Shown: positions 22,697 through 34,212, counted from the first letter of the stretch. The stretch is 64,000 nucleotides of DNA from Alisma plantago-aquatica (GCA_963693085.1 OY856413.1:538426879-538490878), one strand, 5' to 3'. Notes: generated by a model not told the origin, from the letters alone. Program-made: numbers and translations.

Positions 22697-24589
22697 ATGG
22701 GCGATTCAGCTCTTGGGTCACTCAATCTTGAAGGAAGCTTCTCCATGAGACCCCCGGTCTTCGACGGCACAAACTTCCTATATTGGAAGAGAAGGATGCA
22801 ATTCTACATCCAAGGCGTGAGCTACGAGATGTGGAAGATAGTCCATCTCAAGTATGAAGAGCCGAAGGGGAACATCACCACGTGGACGGAAGATGAGATG
22901 AAGCATGCTCAACTCAATGCTAAAGCCGTGAGCATCATCTACGCCACCCTTTCACCATCGGAGTTCAACCGCATCTCTTCTTGGGACACGGCGCATGAGA
23001 TTTGGCATAAGTTGTGTGTCACCTATGAAGGGACGGAGCAAGTCAAGGAGGCCAAGGTCTATATGCTCGGCGGCCTACTTGAGAACTTCAAGATGGGGAA
23101 GAATGAAAGAGTTGCGGACATGTACACAAGGTTGAATGTCATCTTGAACAGCCTTGCAGCCCTTGGGAGTGTCATGGATAGAGGTACCATCAATGCAAAG
23201 ATCTTGAGATCTCTTCCAAAGAGATGGGAGCCAAAGGTCACTTCAATTGAAGAAGTCTACAAGTTGAGCGAGTTGTCAACCGAGGAGCTGGTTGGTAATC
23301 TCCAAGCACATGAACCAAGGCTCGACAAGCAAGAGGAAGAGGAGAAAAGAGAAGAGAAGGAGTCCAAGAAGATGAAGGACACAGCCTTCAAAGCTCAAGT
23401 TGAAGAAATGATGCGGCAACAACAACTTGCCATGAAGTCTCCCTGCCCTTCCTCAAGCGAAGATGAAGGTGCAAATGATCATGAAGCCAACTATTCAAAA
23501 GGAAGACACTTCAAGGGCAAGCCATCCTCCTCCACTCCTAGGTGCTACGAGTGTGGTCAAAAGGGCCACTACAAGAATGACTGCCCAAAAGCCAAGAAGG
23601 GCTATCATAAGAGCAGCCACAAGAAGGATGACAAATACAAAAGAGAAGCCAAGCACAAGAAGACGGACAAGAAGGAAAGACGATCCAAAGATGCAGCTCA
23701 TGCGGCATGGGAGGAGTCTTCTACTTCAAGTTCCTCAAGCTCCGAGGATGGAGAATGTCACCTTGCACTCATGGCTTCTACTAGTGAAGAAGTAATTGAG
23801 GTAAGAAAGGTAAGTGATGAAAGTTTACTTGAGTTATCTAAGGAAACCCTCATTGAAATGCTTAATGATTGTCAATCATCTTTTGCTAAATGTAAAGCTA
23901 AAAGAAAAAGATTAGGAAAGATAGTTGATGATCTCTATGCCAAGATTGATATTCTAGATCAAAATGAGAAATTACATCTTGATAGCATAGATTCCTTGCA
24001 AGGGCAATTTCTAGACCTTGAACTTCAATATAATGGAGTAGAGGTTGAGAATGGTACTTATCTTAAAACTATTGAAAATCTTAAGATAGAGAACCAAAAT
24101 TGCCTAGATGAGCTAGATGTTCTAAAAACTGAAAATGTTGAACTTAAGCTTATTGATGATGCTAGGAGAGATGAAGTGTATTCTTATCAAAGAGAAATTG
24201 TTGTCCTTAAATCTGAAAATGCTAAACTTCTTGTACAAACAAATGATTTATCTTCTAGACCTATCTTGCCTAGAAATGAAGTTGCAAACTTAACTCTTGA
24301 AAAAGATTCTCTTCTTACTAAAGCCCTCTGTCTTGAGGCCAACCTTTTGCATGCTAGAGAAGATCTTGCTAGTTTATCTACTACCATTACTAATCTTAGT
24401 GATGATAATGCTAAATTAAGATCTACTTTGCAAAGGTTTCTTTCGGGTAAGAAGTCTCTAAATGATGTTCTAGAGCACTCTACCAAACAAGTTGGTACTA
24501 GTGGTCTAGGATACAATGCGACTACTCCAAAAGGTAAGAAGAAGAAGAAGGGTAAGAAAAAGAGTGTGGAAACTCCAATTTTCAATTGA
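22697..24589 (+). CDS. gag: SIRE-type Gag polyprotein
   Basis: This is a 630-residue open frame from the first ATG 36 bases after the primer site. Residues 15-50 form a DUF4219-like entry (PVFDGTNFLYWKRRMQFYI). Residues 55-210 are the UBN2 capsid-like domain (TAHEIWHKLCVTYEGT, VKEAKVYML, VADMYTRLN). A basic stretch follows, then a CCHC zinc knuckle (CYECGQKGHYKNDC, about residues 279-292), a Lys-rich tail and a long Leu/Asn/Lys coiled coil (about 370-600). The large size and coiled-coil tail fit the SIRE/Maximus lineage. It packages element RNA in cytoplasmic particles. It is in the same frame as pol, separated by two TGA codons (24587 and about 24731), with a second CCHC-like motif (CMHCKCDDHYSTYC) between them. 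It is fully open, which suggests recent activity. Confidence 0.92.
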   Translation: MGDSALGSLNLEGSFSMRPPVFDGTNFLYWKRRMQFYIQGVSYEMWKIVHLKYEEPKGNITTWTEDEMKHAQLNAKAVSIIYATLSPSEFNRISSWDTAHEIWHKLCVTYEGTEQVKEAKVYMLGGLLENFKMGKNERVADMYTRLNVILNSLAALGSVMDRGTINAKILRSLPKRWEPKVTSIEEVYKLSELSTEELVGNLQAHEPRLDKQEEEEKREEKESKKMKDTAFKAQVEEMMRQQQLAMKSPCPSSSEDEGANDHEANYSKGRHFKGKPSSSTPRCYECGQKGHYKNDCPKAKKGYHKSSHKKDDKYKREAKHKKTDKKERRSKDAAHAAWEESSTSSSSSSEDGECHLALMASTSEEVIEVRKVSDESLLELSKETLIEMLNDCQSSFAKCKAKRKRLGKIVDDLYAKIDILDQNEKLHLDSIDSLQGQFLDLELQYNGVEVENGTYLKTIENLKIENQNCLDELDVLKTENVELKLIDDARRDEVYSYQREIVVLKSENAKLLVQTNDLSSRPILPRNEVANLTLEKDSLLTKALCLEANLLHAREDLASLSTTITNLSDDNAKLRSTLQRFLSGKKSLNDVLEHSTKQVGTSGLGYNATTPKGKKKKKGKKKSVETPIFN

Positions 24590-24757
24590 GAGTCTTCCGG
24601 CTCTAAAAACCCCATGGTATGTATGCATTGCAAATGTGATGATCATTATTCTACCTATTGTCCTTACAAGCCTAAGGGGACCAACCCAAATATGAAATGG
24701 GTCCCCAAGCTAACCCCAGACCCCAAAGTTTGAGTTGGGTTCCGACATCCTCTTTTC

Positions 24758-27700
24758 TTGCAGGTCACAAAGAAATGGATTGTTGATAGTTGCTGCTCTA
24801 AGCATATGACTGGAGAAATCAGCCATTTCAACAAATTTGTGAAGAAGAAAGGAGGATCGGTAACCTTTGGGGACAACAAAAAGGGTAAGGTTATAGGTGA
24901 GGGTGATGTAGGAAATGAATTGTGCATTAAGAATGTTTTGCTTGTTGATGGCCTACATCACAACTTAATTAGTGTTAGCCAATTATGTGATAATGGTTAT
25001 CTTGTGCTTTTCACTTCCTTAGAATGCTTGCTTCTAGATTCCCTGTCCTATAATGTTATATATAAGGGAACTAGAAATGGTAATCTATATGTGATTATTC
25101 TCGATGCTTTAAAGCCCATACTAAATAGATGCTTAGTCATGGATAAAAACGATCTTTCGCTTTGGCATCGACGCTTGGGTCATGTGAACTTGCATCAAAT
25201 GAAGAAACTGAACAAAAAGGACTTGGTTCGAGGACTTCCTAAATTGGATTTTGAAAAGGATGAGGAATGTCAACCTTGTACACAAGGGAAACAAACCAAA
25301 TCCTCCTTCAAATCCAAAGGAGTCATGAGTACCAAGAGAGTTCTAGAGCTTCTTCATATTGATCTCTTCGAACCTATGAGAACACAAACGCTTCGCGGCT
25401 CCAAGTATTGTCTTGTTATTTTCGATGATTTTTCTAGATTTACTTGGACTTTCTTTCTCGTTTCTAAAAGCGATACACTCGATGTTTTCTCGAGCTTTTG
25501 TAAACGAGTTGAAAACGAAGCTTCTTGTCATGTTGTTTCCATCCGTAGTGATCATGGGGGAGAGTTTGAAAATGATCTTTTTGAACGTTTTTGTGAAAAA
25601 TCGGGTTATTCGCACAATTTCTCTTCTCCTCGCACACCCCAACAAAATGGAGTTGTTGAGAGGAAGAATAGATCGCTACAAGAGATGGCTAGAACCATAC
25701 TTCTTGAGTATGACACTCCTAAGAAGTTTTGGGCTGAAGTCGTTAGCACCTCATGTTTTGTGCAAAACCGATTTTTCACTCATCCGACTTTTAAGAAAAC
25801 CCCCTATGAACTATGGCGTGGTAGGAAGCCGTCAATTGATTTCTTTCATGCGTTTGGATGTCCTTGTTTTGTTTTGAACACCAAGGATTCTCTCGACAAG
25901 TTTGATCCGAAATCGTACAAGGCTTTCTTCCTAGGCTATAGCACTACTAGCAGGGCTTTTAGAGTATTTAACATTGAACTATCTAAAATAGAAGAATCTA
26001 TAAATGTTAAATTTATTGAAACTAACCCTGTTATTGGCAAGCATATTGGTGATGATGATGTTGCAGATGAAATCATTCCTATCTTAAAAGAGCTCAACAT
26101 CAAAGACAAAGGTAAGCAGGTTGAAGAAGAAGAAAAAGAAGAAGAAAGGAAGGATCCCACTCCCCGCTTTGCAAAGAATCACCCCAAGGAGTTGATCATT
26201 GGCAATCCATTTGAAAGAGTGAGGACACGAGCTGCACATAACAAAGAACAAGCAGACAGTTCCTTCATCTCTCAACTGGAGCCAAAGAACATCAAAGAGG
26301 CCCTTGGCGATGATGAGTGGATCCTTGCCATGCAAGAAGAGCTTGAGCAGTTCGAGAAGAACCGTGTGTGGACCTTAGTGCCAAGACCAAATGATAGAAA
26401 GATCATTGGTACCAAATGGGTCTACCGCAACAAGCTTGATGAGCAAGGAAAAGTGGTAAGGAACAAAGCAAGGTTAGTAGCACAAGGTTACAATCAACAA
26501 GAAGGTATTGATTTTGATGAAACCTATGCTCCTGTTGCTAGATTAGAATCTATTCGTATGCTACTTGCCTTTGCTAGTTATAAAAATTTCTTGCTTTATC
26601 AAATGGATGTTAAAAGTGCGTTTTTAAATGGTACAATCGAGGAGGAAGTATATGTTGCTCAACCTCCAGGCTTTGAAAATGATAAGTTACCCAATCATGT
26701 ATATTTCTTGCAAAAAGCTCTCTACGGACTCAAACAAGCACCTCGAGCTTGGTATGAGAAACTAAAGAACTTTTTGTTAGATAATGGGTATATCATGGGC
26801 AAAGTTGATTGTACTTTATTTCTAAAACACACTTCTACCCATTTTCTCATAATTCAAATTTATGTTGATGATATTATATTTGGCGGAACTGACCTTGATC
26901 TTTGCAAAGAGTTTAGTTCTCTTATGCAGAGTGAATTTGAGATGAGCATGATGGGTGAGCTGACCTTCTTCCTCGGCTTCCAAATCAAACAAACAAAGGA
27001 AGGCAACTTCATCAACCAAGGCAAATACACAACTGAACTACTCAAACGCTTTGGGATGGAGAACATGAAGCCGATGGATACACCCATGTCAAACACTGCC
27101 AAACTTGACAAGGATGAAGAAGGTGAGAAGGTAGATGAGAAGCTCTATAGAGGTATGATCGGAAGTTTACTTTATTTAACTGCCTCTAGACCTGATATAA
27201 TGTTTAGTGTTGGCCTGTGTGCTCGCTTTCAATCAAGCCCTAGGAAATCACATCTTATTGCTGTCAAGAGGATTTTGAGGTACTTAGCCAAAACTCCAAA
27301 TTTTGGACTATGGTACCCTAAGTCAAGGGACTTTACTCTTGTGGCATATAGTGATGCTGACTACGCAGGTTGCTTGATTGATAGAAAGTGCACAAGTGGC
27401 ACTTGCTTCCTCTTGGGACCATGCTTGGTGTCTTGGTTCTCCAAGAAACAGAGCACAGTGGCATTATCAACTATCGAAGCTGAGTACATTGCAGCCGGAA
27501 GTTGTTGTGCCCAGGTCCTATGGATGAAGCAAATGCTCCAAGACTTTAACATTCATTTTGATGCTTCTCCTATTTTCTGTGATAATACTAGTGCAATCAA
27601 TCTTTCTTATAATCCAATATTGCATAGTAGAGCTAAACACATAGAAGTTCGCCATCATTTTCTCTGTGACCACATTGTCAAAAAGGATATTTATATCACA

Positions 27701-27826
27701 CATGTGGATACGGAAAATCAGTTGGCCGACATTTTCACTAAACCGCTTGCTAGAGAACAATTTAATTTTATTAGATCAAAATTGCTCATAATTTCTCTTG
27801 ATGATGTTGAATTGCTCTCTAATTAG
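24758..27826 (+). CDS. pol: SIRE-type Pol: protease, integrase, RT, RNase H
   Basis: This is a 1022-residue open frame. The protease reads [13 protein letters not shown], where Copia elements have DSGCSKHMTG, so the catalytic D-S-G Gly is a Cys and the enzyme is probably inactive. Integrase has the HHCC module ([22 protein letters not shown]) and a DDE core with [17 protein letters not shown] and [14 protein letters not shown] has [34 protein letters not shown] and an intact YVDDIIFG box. RNase H has [19 protein letters not shown] and [10 protein letters not shown], ending near [16 protein letters not shown]. Gag upstream is in the same frame, so a gag-pol fusion was split by two TGA codons. 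The first Met shown may not be the true start, because pol is normally released from the fusion. Confidence 0.93.
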   Translation: MQVTKKWIVDSCCSKHMTGEISHFNKFVKKKGGSVTFGDNKKGKVIGEGDVGNELCIKNVLLVDGLHHNLISVSQLCDNGYLVLFTSLECLLLDSLSYNVIYKGTRNGNLYVIILDALKPILNRCLVMDKNDLSLWHRRLGHVNLHQMKKLNKKDLVRGLPKLDFEKDEECQPCTQGKQTKSSFKSKGVMSTKRVLELLHIDLFEPMRTQTLRGSKYCLVIFDDFSRFTWTFFLVSKSDTLDVFSSFCKRVENEASCHVVSIRSDHGGEFENDLFERFCEKSGYSHNFSSPRTPQQNGVVERKNRSLQEMARTILLEYDTPKKFWAEVVSTSCFVQNRFFTHPTFKKTPYELWRGRKPSIDFFHAFGCPCFVLNTKDSLDKFDPKSYKAFFLGYSTTSRAFRVFNIELSKIEESINVKFIETNPVIGKHIGDDDVADEIIPILKELNIKDKGKQVEEEEKEEERKDPTPRFAKNHPKELIIGNPFERVRTRAAHNKEQADSSFISQLEPKNIKEALGDDEWILAMQEELEQFEKNRVWTLVPRPNDRKIIGTKWVYRNKLDEQGKVVRNKARLVAQGYNQQEGIDFDETYAPVARLESIRMLLAFASYKNFLLYQMDVKSAFLNGTIEEEVYVAQPPGFENDKLPNHVYFLQKALYGLKQAPRAWYEKLKNFLLDNGYIMGKVDCTLFLKHTSTHFLIIQIYVDDIIFGGTDLDLCKEFSSLMQSEFEMSMMGELTFFLGFQIKQTKEGNFINQGKYTTELLKRFGMENMKPMDTPMSNTAKLDKDEEGEKVDEKLYRGMIGSLLYLTASRPDIMFSVGLCARFQSSPRKSHLIAVKRILRYLAKTPNFGLWYPKSRDFTLVAYSDADYAGCLIDRKCTSGTCFLLGPCLVSWFSKKQSTVALSTIEAEYIAAGSCCAQVLWMKQMLQDFNIHFDASPIFCDNTSAINLSYNPILHSRAKHIEVRHHFLCDHIVKKDIYITHVDTENQLADIFTKPLAREQFNFIRSKLLIISLDDVELLSN

Positions 27827-28412
27827 TTGGTTACATCTTATATGTGTTGCTCTTGCTTATAAATGCTTTGTTTGCTAAAAAATTCTTGTTTTTGCATATT
27901 TTTCTCTAGTTTTTATCTCTTTTTCGGGCTTTTCTCACAAATCGGGTTTTAATCGACAAATAGTACCCTATGATGATGGGAATGTGCCTAAATATGCTTA
28001 ATATACAATCTAGACCAAAAAGAAAAATTGCATTCGGTCATTTGAGGCTAGGGCTAGATTTTAGGTTTTTCCACATCAGGGTTTTGGTCGGCCGAGTTTC
28101 CAACTCGGCCGAACGGTCGGGTACAGGGCACCTGTGCGCTCGATCGGCCGAGTTTCCATTTCCCAAACTCGACCGATCGGCGGCAGATTGGTTTTATATT
28201 AATAGGAATCGGCCGACTTGCTCCCTCTCAACTAGAGCAAAGTCGACCGAACCCTAGCCGCAAACCCCGACCCTTCCTCACCCTGGTCCTCTCCTCCCTC
28301 ATTCCGGCCGTTTTCTCCTCCAATCGACCTTGTGCTTTCGTTTTTGCTGTTCTAGGGGCGTCGCCTGCTCTCTCTCTCCGTGCGGATCGGCCCTTTTCCT
28401 TCTTTCTCCTCT
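27827..28412 (+). other. Spacer between pol and env-position ORF, with CGGCCGA repeats
   Basis: This is an AT-rich stretch to about 28070, then five or six CGGCCGA/AACTCG repeats like those of the LTR U3, then a CT-rich leader. No coding is recognised. The repeats could mark an internal promoter for the next ORF, but this is a guess. Confidence 0.45.
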
Positions 28413-28414
28413 CC

Positions 28415-29613
28415 ATGAGGTCACAACGCCGGAAACGCGCCGTTCCTGCCCCTGCCATGGCGACTCCTCTTGCTCCTAGGTATATGACGTTCGATAATCT
28501 CTTGTTTGTTGACAATGCTGCTGTTTCTCGTTACAAAGAGCTCCTTCCTCGCTCTCCCTTCCCTTTTCGAGCTCTACATCAACCCAATAGCTTTCACGCT
28601 GACCTCTTGGAAGCTTATCAAATCTTTCGTACCATCATATTGAGGCGTTTTGCATAGAGGATTCCCGCTTCTATAACTTGAAATACAGTACCAAAGCCGT
28701 CCGTGAGTTCTACGTAAATTTGTGGTAGAACTACGACTCTTTGGTCCCCTCCGCGGACACCTCTATTGTATTGACGTCCATGATCGCCGGACAACCTTTC
28801 CATATTACTGAACGCTCGTTCAATCTCTATCTCAATGGCAATGTTGGCACGGCTGCTTGGATCACCGACTACCCTCTCTATCTTGATCTTTTGTCTCCCG
28901 AGGATGTCTATAAGACAATTGAGGTTGACTTGACCGATATCCACAAGTTTCTCAAGCAACCCAACTTTCCTTATAGAAAAAAGGGTACTTTGCCTTCCTC
29001 CGCCCTTTCCTCTCCTCGCCGCGTTTTGGCGTTTATTCTCAGTTGCAATGTCCATCCAAAGAAGAATCAAACGGACATCGCCGAGAATACGGCTATGATG
29101 ATGTATCTTCTGTTGAAAAACCAAGGAGTCAAATGGGTCTGTTACATCCTTCACCATATGACCTGTTTTGACTCGGGAAAGAACACAAAGGGCACACATC
29201 TTCCATATCCTGCCCTAATTTGTGGTCTTTTCCAGCATGCCACTGGAAAATCTCTCTTTACCGATTTTCTCTACCGCCCTGATCGTAAAGGAGTTTATAT
29301 CAGTGAGACCACTCTTCAAAAGAGTGTGCCTACCCCTGGTGCATCATCTTCCTCAGCTGCACCTCCACCTCCACCTCCATCTTCCTCAGCTGCACCTCCT
29401 CCTCCACCCTCCACAGCTGCCCCTCCTCCACCTGAGCCTTCCTTCCAGCCTCCCCCACAGCCTGCCTTTGCTGATTTCCATGTTTCAAATGAGGCCCTCA
29501 TGGGGTATCTCATGCACCAGCAGGCTTACAACATGCAGGTCCAGCAACACCATCATCAGGATCTGTGCCACATCATGTCCTCCATGTCTTTACAACATCG
29601 CGATCTTTACTGA
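28415..29613 (+). pseudogene. Env-position ORF, plant transposon protein-like, proline-rich C-terminus
   Basis: A start at 28415 gives a basic N-terminus and LAPRYMTFDNLLFVDNAAVSRY, then a frame change near 28625. The stretch SRFYNLKYSTKAVREFYVNLW follows, then a TAG, then a 290-residue open part (28741-29613). That part contains MIAGQPFHITERSFNLYLN, RVLAFILSCNVHPKKNQTDI and ALICGLFQHATGK, a pattern I associate with the putative plant transposon protein family of SIRE and gypsy elements. From about residue 200 it has three Pro/Ser/Ala runs, then a Gln/His-rich end. The last residues come from Athila LTR sequence, so the native C-terminus is lost. The function is unknown. It is not a proven envelope, as I see no signal peptide or membrane segment. 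Confidence 0.65.
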
Positions 29614-29983
29614 AGAACCACATTCGCGATCCTTGGAAAATAACCTCGGTCACGATCTTTGGTGAGAGCGGCCTCAGTCGCGGTTCTTTGGAAAATAATC
29701 ACGGTCGCGATCTTTGTGAATAACCATGGTTGCAGTCTTTGAGATCACGGTCGTGATTCTTTGTGAATAACCACTATCGTAGTCTTTGAGATCGTGGTCG
29801 CGATTCTTTGTGAATAACCGCGATTGCGATCTTTGAGATCGCGGTCGCGGTTGGGATGATTCCTGAAATTACAAAACTAGGTTTTAGTCAAGAAGATAGA
29901 CAAAATGCTTGCAAAATTGACTAAAGTTATACTAAAAGTGATATTGAATATATATAGAAAATACGTAAAGTGTGGTGTCATCA
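29598..29983 (-). repeat. Athila-type 5' LTR, U3 remnant
   Basis: Its 386 bp match 7469-7833 in the same orientation, including the CG-rich repeats and the end GTGTCATCA. It is cut at 29598, where the SIRE element begins. R, U5 and the primer site are missing. The right end is followed by the CATGC target duplication. Confidence 0.85.
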
Positions 29984-29988
29984 CATGC
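29984..29988. other. Target-site duplication, right copy (CATGC)
   Basis: It is identical to 6298-6302 and lies next to the closing CA of the Athila element. Confidence 0.85.
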
Positions 29989-30311
29989 CCAATCATATTC
30001 AACACATGAGGCTCCACCGAATCTCCCTCTATCAGTCTACACTCAAATAACACTCTAGGGACATCTTACCTTTCATGCTTATCATGTAGTTTATCCAACT
30101 CATAGTATATATAGCCCAACATAAGGTTCTTGATGTTCACAACATAATTGGCATGCTTCAAAGAAGCATCCATGTCAGTATTAGATGAATATGGTGTGGA
30201 TACTAGAACTGGTGTTTCAAGATCATGCAGAACACTACTCAAGGTCTTGAACCAATTATGGAAATAAATCTCATTTTGTTTGTCTGATCGCAATGATGGA
30301 GTGTTTTCCAT
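29989..30311 (-). pseudogene. Copia gag N-terminal half, interrupted
   Basis: From the ATG at 30311 it reads MENTPSLRSDKQNEIYFHNW and LSSVLHDLETPVLVSTP, a typical Copia gag N-terminus. After a stop at 30066 it continues VLFECRLIEGDSVEPHVLNMIGHV up to the Athila insertion point. The gag resumes at 6297 with HLEKLEF. It belongs to the Copia whose pol lies at 2990-6297. Confidence 0.8.
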
Positions 30312-30862
30312 TTGATTCTACAAGAGAAAATTTGCATTTGTCAAAAACCCTTTTTGATTTGATTTGATTTGATAAGTCGATATTAATTTTGTCTTTAATT
30401 AACTATCGCTCCCACTATTTTATTCAAATTGATATCTCTTAATATCAATTTAGAAGATTGCAGCGTATAATCTTTTAGTGGGCCAAGATCCAAAACAATT
30501 CAGTCAATACCCAACCAACATCGACGCTCATGACCAAATATTAAGGTAGGAAACAATTTCCAATTGCATCTTATGCAACTATTAGATAGATGATATGCAC
30601 AACTCCTTGCCATAGTCATTTGCATGCTTCTGAGCTTAAACTCTCTAAGAGTCACTAGTTAAGCCTGACCCAACAACCAATATGATAATAATGCACCCTT
30701 CTTGATAGACCCGCATTATTACCATCACACTTCCATGATATAAATGGCGTACCACCCTTGGGGTTCTCACGATTGTATGATAAAGATTTTTATGTGTGCT
30801 GCTAATGGAAAGCATCTTAGACTTAATATTTATTGAGGGAGTTTGTATAATACATATATATT
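30312..30862 (-). other. Copia leader, part 1
   Basis: This is an AT-rich noncoding stretch upstream of gag, with a short TTTGA repeat at 30350-30370. It is interrupted at 30863-30877 by the LINE and resumes at 37116. Confidence 0.55.
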
Positions 30863-30877
30863 AACCAATCCCAACAT
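30863..30877. other. LINE target-site duplication, left copy
   Basis: AACCAATCCCAACAT occurs here and, identical over 15 bases, at 37101-37115. A T run (the poly-A tail of a minus-strand LINE) follows directly at 30878. Confidence 0.92.
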
Positions 30878-31041
30878 TTTTTTAAGGAAGCCAGGGGGTA
30901 CTCTATTCATCCCACCCCCCTCTTGTGGGCAAAATCAACCAGAAATTGATACATCTCCTTGCTCATATGGCAGGTATATCACCTTCAAAAATAAAAACTC
31001 AAGATAGATGGCACTTCCCCCACCAATGCCCGCAAGGGCAA

Positions 31042-32670
31042 CTAGTGGGCCTCGGCCCAGCTGAAAAAGATGTATGGAGTTCCTCTCCTCTCTAGGATGT
31101 TCATACCTCTAATCTTCATGGGAAGGGTGGCGGGTTCCGTTGTGATGAACTCAGCCTCAGAGTTATTGCCCCACTTGTCGAGCTCTCTAGGGATAGAGTT
31201 AACCACTTTGGGAACTAGATATCCCGAGATGTCTTCGTCATGCAAGACAGTCCTGACCTCTCTGCAAATAGAGGTGTCTATCCACGGGCCTGTATGGTTA
31301 TCCCACAGGATTGGATAGGTATACTGGTCATCAACTTTAATGGTAGACACGGTAAGATTCTTCTCGTCAGCAATCTTCAGCCTGACGAGGATGCCGGAGA
31401 TATAAGCAGATGTGTAGTCCCTCACATTCAACCAGAATCGAAAGGCTAAACTGATGTAGCTGTGTCTATTGCGGATAATCCCTGCAATCCATTGTCTGCT
31501 ATTACCGTTTGGATCAATCGATCTACCTGACGTGATATTGAGCTTGAGATTGTTGATATCGGGAGGGATCCATATCACTATATTGATCATTTTGATCTTC
31601 ATTTTAAGACGTGTGATGCATTCTCTCTGAAGGTGCTCGTAGAAGCTAGCATCCTCTGATCTCTTGAAATGTCGCTTGTGAATGTTCGAGTTAATGCGAG
31701 AAATGATGTCAGTCCATAACCTGCTAAGGCTGGGGAGGTGGTTGTCGAACCTCTGTGCGCATCTCGCTCTCCAGGTAGACCAGCATACTAGAGATATCAG
31801 CTCTGTGGTGAGCCATCCACGAATGGTTCCTCTCTGTTGTGCGCTACCAGTCTCAAAGATGTCGGCGATGGTGGTCGGTGCGAAGTCAGGTGTATCCATG
31901 AGAATCGCACTGTATGACCATAAAGCAACCGCAATCTCACTATGAAGGAAGAGATGTTCCAGCGTTTCGGTTGAGTTCTGGCTACATCATGAGCAGCGGG
32001 AAACAGTGGGAATCATGCAACTAGCAATGTTGTCGTCAGTAGGCAAGGCTTTGCACCCAAGCTTCCAAATAATAGCGCTGGCTCGAGGCATGGAGGTGTC
32101 CCAGATCCACCCCCATCTAGATGAGGCTACTGGCTCACTATCCTGATTGATCGTAGACTTGGCAGATTTGATAGTGAAGAGGCCACGGCTATTGGGCGTC
32201 CATATCAGCTTGTCAGGGTAGTGAGAGATGGCGGTTTGCGATCTACGAATAAGTTGTATACCACTGTCGTCTACAATCTGCTCGATGGATGATCAGTCCC
32301 AATCATCTTGATCTCGCCAGAAATATCTGATCAAGAAGTCTCTGTTTCTATCGCTGTAGTGAATAATATGGTCTCTTAGAGGTCTCTCGCACCACCTGCT
32401 GTCCCAAAAAGATATATTGCCTTGCCCAAAAATCCATCTGCATCTCGGCATGAAATTGGGGAAGTTCTTCCAAATTCTCTTCCAAAAGGGCGACGGGTTG
32501 CTTCCAATCTTGAGATACAGTGGAAAGTTGCCGTGATGATTGGGGAATTGAGAGGCGTATTTAGCTCTACAGAACTTGGCCCAGAGAGATGATCCAGTGG
32601 ATATCTCCCAGCACGCTTTGTGCAAGTATGCGCCTTCAATGGTCTTCAGAGAAGTGAGGCCCAGTCCCCC
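31042..32670 (-). pseudogene. LINE ORF2 C-terminal part (zf-RVT region, RNase H-like), broken
   Basis: The frame goes on from RT after a TAA: GGLGLTSLKTIEGAYLHKACWEI, SLWAKFCRAKY, FWDSRWC. After a TGA it gives WGWIWDTSMPRASAIIWKLGCKALPTDDN, then RCS-stop-CSQNSTETLEHLFLHSEIAVALW, the plant zf-RVT module that follows LINE RT. The last piece (31042-31899) ends with LKLNITSGRSIDPNGNSRQWIAGIIRN, which aligns by eye to RNase H of plant LINEs but lacks the first catalytic Asp. The element end follows 31042. Confidence 0.8.
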
Positions 32671-34212
32671 TTACTGGGTGGAACATGTGAGACGGTTCCA
32701 GGCAACCCAAGCTCTCCTCCGCTCATTGGAGCGGTTTGCCCAAAGGAATTTAGACATCATCACTTCTATGCATTTTGATATGCCAGTAGGAATGCCGATC
32801 GAGGCAACCGAGTAGATCATCGTCGAGGTCAACGCGTGATCTATCAACGTTCCTCTTCCAGCAAAAGAGAGTAGCTTTGCCTTCCAAGACGCCGTCTTCC
32901 TCATCATTTTCTCAAGGAGATAGTTGTAGTCAGTCAACCTCACGGTGCCCGAGCAGATAGGAACTCCCAGGTATTGTATGACACAGTCTGCGGCTTGAAC
33001 ACCCAGAACATTAGATATTGAAGCTGCTGTTATAGGGTTCGTTTTGCCAATAAGGCAAGATGATTTGGTGGTGTTGACAAGCTGGCCAGTAGATCTAGCG
33101 TAGAGCTGCATAGCCTCAGTCAAGGCTTGAGAGGAGCTGGGAGAAGCGTTGATGAACAAAATGAGGTCATCGACATACATGAGAATAGGCAGAGCAATTC
33201 CACCACCTCTAGTGATGAAACGAGCGATCGCGCCATTGTCTGTAATGTGCTTGATATGTCTGCATAGCGGCTCCTCAAACAGAATAAATAGGAGCGGAGA
33301 AATAGGATTGCCTTGTTTCAGACCTCGCTTGATGGAGAAGAAGCCTGTGGTGTGATCACCGATGGTTACACTAGCCCACGTGTCACAGAAAAAGTGAAGA
33401 CACATGTGAATGACAGCCTGCGACATGCCAAACGAGGTCAGGATCGATCTGAGGATGGACCATTCCACTCTATCGTAAGCGTGAGACATATCGTATTTGA
33501 CTACGACATTGGGGAACTCTTCTCCTTTATTCAGATCGTGGACGAGTTCTTTAGCCAACCTGATATGGTGTGTAATGTATCTTCCTCTCATGTAGGCGCC
33601 TTGTTCCTCAGAGATGATTTTAGTCATGATAAGAGAAAGCCTGTTGCTGATGATTCTAGCCATGATCCTCAGGGAGACGTTCTCAATAGCGATAGGATGA
33701 AAGTCTGTGTGTATATCGCGAGGGTTACTGGATTTAGGAATAAGGACAATTCTGCAAGCGGTGAGACTTCTGTGACATTGCTGGCCTTGGAAGAACATGC
33801 GCACGACTTCCATGAAGTCGGGGCTGATGATGTCCCATGTTGCGCAGAAGAATCTAAGGGTCAGGCCGCCAGGGCCTGGCGCAGCACTCGCGTCCATATC
33901 TTTCATTGTCCGGAAGACTTCTTCTTCAGTGGGAGTGGCGGCGATGGTGATGTTTTCGTCCATCGAGATCATCTGAGTGATGTGGGTGAGGAGGGAGCTG
34001 TCGAGATGCTCATCTGAGGTGGAGGTGTAGAAATCTTCGAAGTGTTTCGCCGTAGCCTCCGCGATCTGTTCCGGGTCAGAAATGATGGTCCCGTCTGGGA
34101 GCGTGATCTGATGGATTGTCCTCTTTCTTCTCTTCGTTTTGACAATCACATGATAGAACGCTGTGTTCCTGTCCCCCCGGCGAGCCAATCGATCCTCGAT
34201 TTCTCTTTCCAT
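32671..34212 (-). pseudogene. LINE ORF2 reverse transcriptase
   Basis: A 513-residue open frame covers the whole non-LTR RT. Motifs in order are RRGDRNTAFYH, HFEDFYTS, AAPGPGGLTLRFF, CRIVLIPKSSNP, FHPIAIENVSLRIMARIISNRL, EEQGAYMRGRYI, VKYDMSHAYDRVEW, SIKRGLKQGNPISPLLFIL, and the catalytic MYVDDLILF box. It primes on nicked target DNA and copies its own RNA. It is joined to the endonuclease by a frame change near 34200 and ends in a TAA at 32671-32673. The catalytic residues are intact. Confidence 0.92.

Larger units (their letters stand above)
21101..29597 (+). mobile_element. SIRE/Maximus-type Ty1/copia element, lacking 3' LTR
   Basis: The plus-strand order is 5' LTR (21101-22646), tRNA-Met-type primer site, gag, pol, a spacer with CGGCCGA repeats, and an env-position ORF ending at the junction 29597/29598. 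No second copy of the 1.5-kb LTR follows. Instead the Athila U3 starts abruptly, so the right end was deleted together with most of the Athila 5' LTR. Gag and pol are long and open, unlike every other element in the window, which points to a recent insertion. Confidence 0.82.

Noticed and set aside
24745..24762. TTTTCTTGCAG/GTC as a splice acceptor before pol
   Set aside because: The frame is the same on both sides and the family makes a gag-pol fusion. No matching donor was evident, so simple stop codons are the better reading.
29316..29513. Minus-strand Gly-rich frame
   Set aside because: It is the complement of the proline codon runs of the SIRE env-position ORF.
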